From positions 1 to 6,535 of the forward strand of contig DLGM01000259.1 in the NCBI GenBank assembly GCA_002482705.1: 6,535 nucleotides of DNA, read 5' to 3'. Position numbers and translations under genes: made by a program. Origin of the DNA: Cyanobacteria bacterium UBA7694 (GTDB taxonomy: Bacteria > Cyanobacteriota > Sericytochromatia > UBA7694). This document shows positions 1 to 6,535 of this stretch, piece by piece; within the stretch, counting starts at the first letter, position 1, and each line of letters begins with the position of its first letter. A model generated the notes under the pieces. It did not search any database and was not told the origin of the DNA. It saw only the letters and a list, made by a program, of their open reading frames with translations.

Positions 1-340
1 GATACAAATACAGGCGGTGGCCTGCAAGGACCAAGGGGGTGTAGTGTCCCGGTGCTCCGATCACCGTAGGGGTTGCTTTTAGGGCCTCAAGCCAACCTTC
101 CAGCAGTGGATAATAGACGGTAAGTGCCTCATCCTCGCTGTTGAGGACGGGTTGTCCTGCTTGTTGGCTCAAATCGGTACAGGCATTTTGGTTCTGAACA
201 GCCATACAGGCAGCAACGGCTCCCAACCACAAATGGCTATCGTTACTGCCTGCCAGTTCTCGCATAAGATCGGCAAAAGCCACGGTTAAGGGGTCTAAAA
301 TTGTACGCAGATGATCAATGGCGCTCAGGCTATTGTCCAT
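1..340 (-). CDS. recD: RecD, 5'-3' helicase subunit of RecBCD (N-terminal part only)
   Basis: RecD is the fast 5'-3' superfamily 1B motor of RecBCD, and its N-terminal domain docks it onto RecC. The window shows the first 113 codons, starting MDNSLSAIDHLRTILDPL and running off the left edge at GHRLYLY. Three stretches fit the N-terminal domain of E. coli RecD: the opening DPLTVAFADLM, the helix HLWLGAVAACMAVQNQNAC (compare the E. coli segment ending in GHVCLPL), and TPLVLAGHRLYLY (compare TPMILCGDRLYLN). The Walker A and other helicase motifs come later, near residue 170 in E. coli, and are outside, so ATPase activity cannot be judged here. The ATG at 340 overlaps the last 11 bases of recB and has GGAGG six bases upstream. 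Nothing suggests truncation other than the window edge. The identification rests on context as much as on similarity. Confidence 0.93.
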   Translation of the reverse strand, partial: MDNSLSAIDHLRTILDPLTVAFADLMRELAGSNDSHLWLGAVAACMAVQNQNACTDLSQQAGQPVLNSEDEALTVYYPLLEGWLEALKATPTVIGAPGHYTPLVLAGHRLYLY

Positions 341-3300
341 GGGCGGCCTCCGTAAAGAGGGCCGATAGCCGTTCGATCAAGGCCCGTTGGGGTTTATCGG
401 TAAATACGCCACAGCCGGGTGCATCCGGGTGCATTCCCCGTAAAAACAGATAAGCGGCTCCGCCGACGTGGGTGTCGTAGTCATACTTGGGTAAACGCTG
501 CTGTAAATAGCGGTGCAGGGCCACAATGTACAAATGGTATTGCAAGACATAGTGGCTTTCGCCCATGACGGATTCCAACTGGGCCGGGCCATAATCACTG
601 CGCTGGGGGCCAAGGTAGTTCGACTTATAATCAATCACAAAATAACGCTCTTCGTGTTCCGCGACCAAGTCCATGTAGCCTTTCATCATCCCCTGGAAAG
701 GCATAAATTGCAGGCGGGGCAAATGGGCCCACGGGCTGTCCTCAAAAGCGGTTTGGAGTGCTTCTGGGGATAAGGACTGCACGGGAAAGAAAAACTCCAG
801 CTCATTCAGGCGTTGGTGCCAGCGCAGTGCGCCCAAATGCCAAAAGCCCGTGTCATGGGGAATGGGGGTGTCCCATACCTCTTGTAACATGGTGCATAAA
901 GGGGGTGCCCATTCGGATGCATACCCCCAACGCTGGGTCAGGCGCGTCACCCGTTCCGTAAAGGTGGCGGTATCTTTGACCTGAAAGGGCAGCACTTCAA
1001 ACAGGCGGTGTAAAAAGGTCCCGGCATCTTTGCCGCGCGGGAAGGTGAGAATATTCAGTCCTTCGGGGGCCTTTTCCTGTTGGGGAGTGATCAGCGTTTC
1101 TGTATCCAGTTCGTCCTGTTGTTCGGCCAGATGGCTGTCCAGTGCGCCACGGGCCGTCAGGGCGGTAAAACTGCTCAGTTGGGGAACAGGGCCGAGGGGA
1201 TGCGGTTTTTTTGCGGTTTGTAAAGGGGTTGGATGGGCGCTCTGCTGCGGCTGCCAAGCGTTCATCGCGACGCTTTTGGGCAGTGGGGTAACCTGCCACA
1301 GTTGAGGCCATTGGCTGGCTGCGGAACTCAGTTTGCTCAACATTTCCGCGATATCTTTGCCCGGTAACAAGTGCATCAGGGCGGCATGTTTTTTTGCCAT
1401 GCCTGTGCGGCCACAGACCACATAAGCCCTGTATTGGGCACGTGTCAGGGCAACATAGGCCAGACGCAGTTCTTCCTGCTGCTGTTCGGCCTGGGCTTTG
1501 GTTTTGCTTCGTTCCAAGGCACTGGCGTCCGGTTCGCTGTTGAGGTGAACTATCGGGTGCTTCTCCCCGGTATAACGGGGTGGAGAGCTAATTTGAAGGG
1601 CATCCCACAGATAGGGACAAAAAACAATCGGGTATTCGAGCCCTTTGCTTTTGTGAATGGTTAAAATTTGCACGGCGGCACGGTCGGTATCGAGCTGCAG
1701 TAGGCGGTTTTGGGCATCCTTTTGGGGGTTGTGGTGTTGCCCGGCCAACCAGTCGAGGAGTTGCTGGGGCCCTATACTGCTGCGCTGGCTTTCGGCCTGA
1801 AGAATGTCTGCCAATTGGCGCAGGTTGGTCACCCGCCGCTCCCCATCCGGGAGCGGTAATAACTGTTGGTAAAGGGTATGGGTTTGTTCTAAGGTCTGCC
1901 ACAGGGCGGCAAAACCCTCACGTAGCCACACTTGGCGGTGGCGTTCAAAGTGTTCCGCATAACTCTCCCATTCCCGCTCATTGTGCTGCAACTGGTACAG
2001 GCTGGCGGCGGTATGGCCAAAGGTTGCGGTTGCCAAAGCGGCGCTCAGGTGGGCCATACGGTGCGGGTTGAGCACAGCGGTTAAAATCAGCACCAAGTCG
2101 GCGGCTTCAGCGGTGGCAAAAACATTTTCTTCCGTGTGCAAAATGCAGGGGACTTGCACGGCCATGAGGGCATCGCGAATGGCTTTGCCCTGGCTGTGTT
2201 TGCGCACCAAAACGGCAATGTCTCCAGCCGCCAGGGAGCGGTAACGGCCCTGTTCAGGCAATTGCAGGTCGCCGTTGTGCCCTTGGTGCAACAAGCTGAC
2301 AATTTCTTGGGCGACCGCAGGCGGGATACGCCGCTGGGCGGTGCGGGCCTTGAGTTTCTGTTCCGGGTTGTCATTGAGCAGCCACAGTTGCAGCGGGGCT
2401 TGGGCCGTGTTACTTTGAAGGCCGCGCTTTCCCGGTACAGCGCTGACTGATACAAAGTCAATGTCGGGCACTGCAAAGGGCTGGCCTTCGGTGGCATGGG
2501 TAAACAGGGCTTCGACCGCCTGTAAATAGTCACCTTGGGAGCGGTAGTTGGTGGGCAGGGTATAGTGCCCAGAGGGCGGAATTGCCTGTTTGGCGCGCAG
2601 ATAGGTGTTCAGGTCGGCGCCCCGGAAGCCATAAATCGACTGTTTCGGGTCGCCGATTAGGTACAGCGTACCTTGGGGCGTGTGGCGCAGGTGACCGGGA
2701 TGATCGGCGGGGTAACCCCGGTATAGGGTGCTAAAAATGGCGTATTGCAGGGGGTCTGTATCCTGGAATTCATCAATTAGGGCTACAGGCAATTCCTGGT
2801 GAATGGCTTGGGCCAAACGCGGTCCGCTTTCCTGATCCGCTAACGCTTGGGCCAGATCCTTGAGCAGATCGTGCAGTGAGCGCTGGTTGCGGTGACGCTT
2901 GCCTTGCGCCAGACGGTGCTGTACTTCTTTTCCAAGTTGGTGTTGCCAGCGCAGCAGGAACTGTTGCTGGGTTTGCCGCAGGGTTTCGCTGGCCTGATAC
3001 AGGCTTTCCACCTGGGCAAAAAACGGGTGGCTGTTGGCAATGCTGGGAACACAGTTTTTTTTGACGCTGTTATTCAGTTTAGAGCTGCGAAACTGGCGTA
3101 GGTAGGTGGTGTCTGTGGCGATTTTGGCGGTCCCGGACAAAAACTGGTCTACGTCATCATACCAGTCGGTTGCATTTTTAAAGCGGTAACTGTTGCCATT
3201 GAGTTCATGGGTACCGCGTTCAAGGCAGGCAATAATCGTGTCACGTTCTGCTTTCCACTGGCTTTGTACAGCTTGAAAGGTTTGGGTGACGGTGGCTTGA

Positions 3301-3956
3301 AGATGTCTGACTGTAACCAGTTCAGGTGAATGGTCTGGGACTGCTGGCAATACCTCCAGATCCGGGATATCCACCCAAGGGCGAATTGTGTTCATCAGGC
3401 ACTCGGGGCTCCAGCCCTGTTCCAAAATCTGCTGTGCCCAAAGCGGGTCCGCAGGATACAGGGAATTGCGCCAATAGTCTTCAATTGCCTGGAGCAGATA
3501 ATGGCTTTGGTCTTCGAGCAATTCGACCTGAAAGGGTGATTGGCTGCGCAAGGCATGGCGGGCCAGGGTTTGCTGGCAAAAGGCATGGATGGTGGAAATA
3601 CGCGCCAAGTCGATATCGCGCAGGGCACGGTGCAGGGCGTGAATACTCAGGTCTTGGGGCAGACGCTGGCGGAGAGCAGTCAGTAAGGCATCGGCTGGGC
3701 TATCGGGCTCACTAAAGGCCTTGAGCGCCTGTTTGAGGTTTTTCCGCAGACGATCTCCCAGTTCTTGGGTGGCCGCTTCGGTAAAGGTGACCATCAGGAT
3801 TTCCTCGATGTAATAGGGGCGTTCACGCCCTGGCGGGGTTTCGAGCAACAGCCGCAGGCATACATTGACCAGGGTATAGGTTTTTCCGGTTCCAGCACTG
3901 GCTTCAATCAGGGCATAACCTTCAAGGGGCAGGGTATTGAGATCAAGGGGTTGCAT
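330..3956 (-). CDS. recB: RecB, 3'-5' helicase and nuclease subunit of RecBCD (exonuclease V)
   Basis: Complete, 1208 residues against 1180 in E. coli. RecB is the slower 3'-5' superfamily 1A motor, and its C-terminal domain is the only nuclease of the complex and loads RecA after Chi. Helicase motifs in order: Walker A ASAGTGKT (19-26), VTFTEAAT (56-63), STIHAFC (121-127), Walker B IDEFQDTD (394-401), GDPKQSIYGFRGAD (435-448), TNYRS (469-473), TIHKSKGLEYP (766-776) and RLAYVALTRA (831-840). A variable tether of roughly 895-965 leads to the nuclease domain: GTFLH (H983), GYMDLV (D1096), then IDYKSN (D1109, K1111), and LQYHLY near 1138-1143. These match the E. coli metal site H956, D1067, D1080 and K1082, so both activities should be intact. 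The ATG at 3956 is chosen because it has a well-spaced AGGAG and puts Walker A at the family's usual place. The start lies within recC and the end within recD. Oddities are an A8 run at codons 299-301 and LHDLL where E. coli has FDDML. Confidence 0.98.
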   Translation of the reverse strand: MQPLDLNTLPLEGYALIEASAGTGKTYTLVNVCLRLLLETPPGRERPYYIEEILMVTFTEAATQELGDRLRKNLKQALKAFSEPDSPADALLTALRQRLPQDLSIHALHRALRDIDLARISTIHAFCQQTLARHALRSQSPFQVELLEDQSHYLLQAIEDYWRNSLYPADPLWAQQILEQGWSPECLMNTIRPWVDIPDLEVLPAVPDHSPELVTVRHLQATVTQTFQAVQSQWKAERDTIIACLERGTHELNGNSYRFKNATDWYDDVDQFLSGTAKIATDTTYLRQFRSSKLNNSVKKNCVPSIANSHPFFAQVESLYQASETLRQTQQQFLLRWQHQLGKEVQHRLAQGKRHRNQRSLHDLLKDLAQALADQESGPRLAQAIHQELPVALIDEFQDTDPLQYAIFSTLYRGYPADHPGHLRHTPQGTLYLIGDPKQSIYGFRGADLNTYLRAKQAIPPSGHYTLPTNYRSQGDYLQAVEALFTHATEGQPFAVPDIDFVSVSAVPGKRGLQSNTAQAPLQLWLLNDNPEQKLKARTAQRRIPPAVAQEIVSLLHQGHNGDLQLPEQGRYRSLAAGDIAVLVRKHSQGKAIRDALMAVQVPCILHTEENVFATAEAADLVLILTAVLNPHRMAHLSAALATATFGHTAASLYQLQHNEREWESYAEHFERHRQVWLREGFAALWQTLEQTHTLYQQLLPLPDGERRVTNLRQLADILQAESQRSSIGPQQLLDWLAGQHHNPQKDAQNRLLQLDTDRAAVQILTIHKSKGLEYPIVFCPYLWDALQISSPPRYTGEKHPIVHLNSEPDASALERSKTKAQAEQQQEELRLAYVALTRAQYRAYVVCGRTGMAKKHAALMHLLPGKDIAEMLSKLSSAASQWPQLWQVTPLPKSVAMNAWQPQQSAHPTPLQTAKKPHPLGPVPQLSSFTALTARGALDSHLAEQQDELDTETLITPQQEKAPEGLNILTFPRGKDAGTFLHRLFEVLPFQVKDTATFTERVTRLTQRWGYASEWAPPLCTMLQEVWDTPIPHDTGFWHLGALRWHQRLNELEFFFPVQSLSPEALQTAFEDSPWAHLPRLQFMPFQGMMKGYMDLVAEHEERYFVIDYKSNYLGPQRSDYGPAQLESVMGESHYVLQYHLYIVALHRYLQQRLPKYDYDTHVGGAAYLFLRGMHPDAPGCGVFTDKPQRALIERLSALFTEAAHGQ
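347..351 (-). promoter_or_regulatory. Ribosome binding site of recD
   Basis: GGAGG on the minus strand, six bases before the recD ATG and inside the recB 3' end. This is a strong match to the anti-Shine-Dalgarno sequence and decides the start at 340. With the 11-base overlap of recB and recD it suggests coupled synthesis of the two motor subunits. Confidence 0.8.
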
Positions 3957-6535
3957 GGGTTTGCTCCTGAATCATATGTTTCAGGGGATGTTCATTGAGC
4001 TGATCCCACATCGGGCCATAAATGGCCTGTGCCAAATCCATCGCACTTTCCTGTTCCCACCAGTCTTCGGGCAGGCAACGCTGGAAAGCCGGATCGTGCC
4101 CTTCTGACGCTTTCCACGTTTGTGCAGCCGTATCCCAAGCCTCTTCCGGGCTGGTTTCAGCGCGCAGGGCCTTTGCCAATTCATACGATGTATGGGGTGC
4201 AAAGGGCAGGGGCTGGGTCAGGCCTTGGGTCAGCAGCTCCATCAGGCTTGCCAAGCTGGGTAACGCCCCGGCGTAACTGACAGCTACCGGGTACCTGCCT
4301 TTTTCATCAAGGCCAATTTGGTAATAGGGATCGGGTTGTTCTAAATGGTGCAATAACAGCGTTTGCAGCCAAGCATGTAAATAATCTTTAGGGGTCAGTT
4401 TGGCCGGGCGCAGGCCCATAAAACCGGGGTGATACTGATCCGGCAAGCTGCCGTGTAGATGCCAGCCCCCGCACTGGGTTTCAAAGGCGACCGTGGGTCG
4501 TTTTGCTTGTAGCCAAGGGGCCAAGGGTTCGGCCAAAAGCATGACCGACTGGGAAACCTGTTGCAGCAACAGGCGCCCGGCTTCCCCTACCGGGAGGCGG
4601 CCTGCCGCCTGCAAGCGCTGTTGCAGCGCTTCCGGGCGGGAGCGGGTGTGGGGGCTTAAGTGCCAAGCCAGCCACTCCTGCTTGAGCTGGTAATATTCCA
4701 GTCCATCAAGGTCAAAACGTTCACTGGTGGGGATTTCTCCCGGATGCTCCGGGTAACGCAGCCCCAAGCGCCGTTGCAGGAAACTGCGGGCGGGGTGCCT
4801 GAAAAACTGGAGCACTTCGGCCCAGCTCAGTAATCGGGGGCCATCGTCTGTGGGCAGGCTTTCTGCAGCAAAAGCCGGAGCTACTGTCGGTTGCTGCAAA
4901 GCCTGTGCCAGCGCTGCATGGGCCTGTGAATAACTGTGTACCGTGCCTTGGAAATAGCTGCTGGCAAAGGGATGGAGCGGGTGTTCTTGTACCTGAAACT
5001 GGCCATTACACAACACCGTCAGGGTATCTACCAATTCGGCAATCAAGACCGATGGGGGCAGCGGGTGGTTGTCGCGAATGCGGCGACCGATATAACTGAG
5101 ATGGAGATGATCTTTAGCAGCCAATAGGGTTTCCAGGAACAGGGCGCGGTCATTCTGGCGTAGGTTATTGTCACTGGGGCGGGGGGGATCGTGCTGCAAT
5201 AAATTGAGGTCACTGAGGTTGTCGCTGCGGGGCAGGGCCCCGGCATTGAGCCCCAAAAATCCGATCCAGCGGAAAGGCAAACCCCGCAAGGCTGCCGGGG
5301 GGGCAAAGGTGATGCGGCCAGTGCCCAAGCCCTGGGGGCTGGCCTTTTGCCACTGCTGCTCAAGCCAAGGGCGCACAATGCTCAGGGGGATGGGGTCTGG
5401 GTACAGTTTGGCATAAGATTGTAAGTCGCGGATACTTTCGGTCAAGGTTTCCAGATCGGCAGCCTGATCCCGGTGGGGGCTGAGCAGGGCTTCGCTCAGG
5501 TTCAGCAAAATTTCCTGCCAGCGATCAAGGGTGTGTGTGCCTTCTAAGTGCCCCAACTGGGTTTCAAGAGCGTGCACTACTTTCAGCAGCTTGCCCAAGG
5601 TGGTACCCAAACTGCCCTCAATATGGGTATAGGGCAAAATTCCTGCAAAGGGCAGCTGTCCCTGATCGGGCAAGGCATAACCTAAGACCAGGCGTTTGAG
5701 GCCATCGGCCCAGCTATTGGTATTAAAAGCGGGTAAATCCAGTTGTTGGCGGTGCTCTGCATCTCGTCCCCAGCGAATTTCAGCCGCCTCCAACCAATCC
5801 TGAATCAAAGGCAATTCTTGGTTTTCAATGGCAAAACGCTGGCGGATAGGGGCCTGATCCAAAAGCCCCAATACGTCTTTGCGGGTAAAGCGTCCGTTGA
5901 CCAGCCCTAAAATTTGTTGGAAGGCGCGCAGCAGGCTATTGTCCTGAATCGGGGAGCGGGCTGCCACGCGGTAAGGCAGGTGATGCCGGGGTGATTCCGG
6001 GTGCCCAAACAGGGCTTCAATCAGCGGGGCATAGGTGTCAATATCGGGCACGAGAATGGCGACATCGCCCGGTGTCAGGGTGGTATCTTGGGCAAAAGCG
6101 GCCCACAAACAGTTGCGCAACACCTCCAGTTCGCGGGTTGGACTGTGACAACTGTGGATTTCCACCGTGTTTTCCACAGGTTTATCCCCAGGTGCTGCAA
6201 TTGGGGTTAAAGGCGTATTGTGTTGCAAGTGGTGCCGTAACTGTCCCAGCAGATCGTGCTGCATTGCTTCACGCGGCAGTATGTGCCAACTGCAGCCCGT
6301 GGCTGCGAGTTGGGCCGCAAAGGCTTGGTTCTGGGTTCCGTTGCTGAGCAGCAGCGGAGGTGTACCTGATTCCTCAAGGGGGTGCCAGGGAGTCGTTTGG
6401 GGGCTGGGCAGGTACCAAGTGATGGGAATGTGGGCTGCCAAGGCGGCAATAATATCGAGATAAAAGGGCGGCAGGGTAGTGACACCCAAAATGTTGAGAC
6501 GTTGGGGCAGGCGTAAAGGCTCGGTGGGGTGCTCT
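3943..6535 (-). CDS. recC: RecC, Chi-recognition subunit of RecBCD (5' end beyond window)
   Basis: RecC is the scaffold of the RecBCD helicase-nuclease; it splits the duplex, channels the strands to RecB and RecD, and scans for Chi. The visible part is 863 codons plus TGA. The frame stays open to the window edge (reading EHPTEPLRLPQRLNIL before GVTTLPPFYL), so the TTG at 6489 is internal. E. coli RecC has 1122 residues and its matching GISALPPVYL lies near residue 215, so about 200 N-terminal residues should lie outside. Family landmarks in order are CHSPTRELEVL (codons from 6150), DIDTYAPLIEALFG, LPYRVAARSP, the NDRALFLETLL and SYIGRRIRDN block (about 5150-5070), and the nuclease-like C-terminal domain with FFRHPARSFLQRRL, AAGRLPVGEAG and LRPAKLTP. 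I see no Walker A motif, as expected for this inactivated helicase fold. One stretch near 6331-6405 looks about 50 residues shorter than E. coli. The gene end overlaps recB by 14 bases. AddB is unlikely because recD follows. Confidence 0.96.
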   Translation of the reverse strand, partial: EHPTEPLRLPQRLNILGVTTLPPFYLDIIAALAAHIPITWYLPSPQTTPWHPLEESGTPPLLLSNGTQNQAFAAQLAATGCSWHILPREAMQHDLLGQLRHHLQHNTPLTPIAAPGDKPVENTVEIHSCHSPTRELEVLRNCLWAAFAQDTTLTPGDVAILVPDIDTYAPLIEALFGHPESPRHHLPYRVAARSPIQDNSLLRAFQQILGLVNGRFTRKDVLGLLDQAPIRQRFAIENQELPLIQDWLEAAEIRWGRDAEHRQQLDLPAFNTNSWADGLKRLVLGYALPDQGQLPFAGILPYTHIEGSLGTTLGKLLKVVHALETQLGHLEGTHTLDRWQEILLNLSEALLSPHRDQAADLETLTESIRDLQSYAKLYPDPIPLSIVRPWLEQQWQKASPQGLGTGRITFAPPAALRGLPFRWIGFLGLNAGALPRSDNLSDLNLLQHDPPRPSDNNLRQNDRALFLETLLAAKDHLHLSYIGRRIRDNHPLPPSVLIAELVDTLTVLCNGQFQVQEHPLHPFASSYFQGTVHSYSQAHAALAQALQQPTVAPAFAAESLPTDDGPRLLSWAEVLQFFRHPARSFLQRRLGLRYPEHPGEIPTSERFDLDGLEYYQLKQEWLAWHLSPHTRSRPEALQQRLQAAGRLPVGEAGRLLLQQVSQSVMLLAEPLAPWLQAKRPTVAFETQCGGWHLHGSLPDQYHPGFMGLRPAKLTPKDYLHAWLQTLLLHHLEQPDPYYQIGLDEKGRYPVAVSYAGALPSLASLMELLTQGLTQPLPFAPHTSYELAKALRAETSPEEAWDTAAQTWKASEGHDPAFQRCLPEDWWEQESAMDLAQAIYGPMWDQLNEHPLKHMIQEQTHATP
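3964..3968 (-). promoter_or_regulatory. Ribosome binding site of recB
   Basis: AGGAG on the minus strand, seven bases before the recB ATG, lying inside the last codons of recC. It supports the ATG at 3956 as the true start. Because recB begins 14 bases before the recC stop, terminating recC ribosomes could re-initiate here. Translational coupling is an inference. Confidence 0.8.
6152..6190. repeat. Inverted repeat with DnaA-box-like words inside recC
   Basis: CTGTGGA at 6152-6158 is mirrored by TCCACAG at 6173-6179, a perfect seven-base inverted repeat with a 14-base spacer. The right arm sits in TTTTCCACA (6170-6178), which fits the relaxed DnaA box TTWTNCACA. TTATCCCCA (6182-6190) is one base off the E. 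coli consensus TTATCCACA, and the left arm read in reverse gives AAATCCACA, two bases off. The segment also encodes RecC residues just before and within the CHSPTRE motif, so the words may be coincidental. The repeat is seen directly; any DnaA role is speculative. Confidence 0.35.

Noticed and set aside
1..329. Apparent gene-free stretch at the left edge
   Set aside because: It is the N-terminal coding part of recD, translated without a stop on the minus strand from 340 to 1.
2087..2533. 148-codon minus-strand open frame in another frame of recB
   Set aside because: It shadows recB codons; its product is low-complexity, rich in P, C, S and R, and has no recognisable motif.
3061..3095. Plus-strand TTGACG with a loose -10-like TAGAGC
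   Set aside because: It sits inside recB on the opposite strand, has poor -10 quality and no gene downstream.
3326..3715. 129-codon plus-strand open frame
   Set aside because: It lies entirely antisense to the well-supported recB helicase domain and its translation resembles no family I know.
4723..4730. ACTGGTGG, one base from the E. coli Chi octamer GCTGGTGG
   Set aside because: It is not an exact match, I found no exact E. coli Chi on either strand by eye, and the Chi of this organism is unknown.
5991..6347. 118-codon plus-strand open frame opposite recC
   Set aside because: Antisense to conserved RecC sequence, with no recognisable product; the same holds for the other short frames in the window.
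3943..6489. RecC starting at the TTG at 6489
   Set aside because: The frame is open upstream to the window edge and encodes residues matching the family (PQRLNIL before GVTTLPP); the missing N-terminal domain is simply outside.
3943..6535. AddAB rather than RecBCD
   Set aside because: A recD gene follows, RecC shows no Walker A, and all proteins resemble E. coli RecB, RecC and RecD over their lengths.

Overview
The window is wall-to-wall coding on the minus strand and holds most of one recombination-repair operon, transcribed from high to low coordinates in the order recC, recB, recD. Together these encode the heterotrimeric RecBCD helicase-nuclease (exonuclease V), which loads on blunt double-strand ends, unwinds and degrades DNA, and after meeting a Chi signal hands 3' single strands to RecA. 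Only recB is complete. recC is cut at its 5' end by the right edge, and recD is cut at its 3' end by the left edge.

Layout: recC runs from the right edge (6535) to its TGA at 3943. recB starts inside the recC tail at 3956 and ends with TAG at 330. recD starts inside the recB tail at 340 and runs off the left edge. The two junctions overlap by 14 and 11 bases, and each downstream start has a good Shine-Dalgarno sequence inside the upstream gene. This suggests translational coupling of the three subunits. No gap longer than 300 bases exists, and I see no tRNA, rRNA, CRISPR array, insertion sequence, promoter or terminator that can be supported.

Organism: the full RecBCD type (not AddAB), the similarity of all three proteins to Escherichia coli RecB, RecC and RecD, and the tight recC-recB-recD order suggest a gammaproteobacterium. 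No ptrA lies between recC and recB, unlike Enterobacterales. Base composition looks moderate, about mid-50s percent GC by eye. I cannot name the genus.

This is an ordinary housekeeping region rather than an undescribed system. The points worth a second look are small: a RecC that seems to lack about 50 residues compared with E. coli, retention of one residue implicated in Chi recognition, a cluster of DnaA-box-like words inside recC, an A8 slippery run in recB, and a divergent helicase motif in RecB. Comparisons with E. coli proteins were made from remembered sequences, so residue equivalences are approximate.
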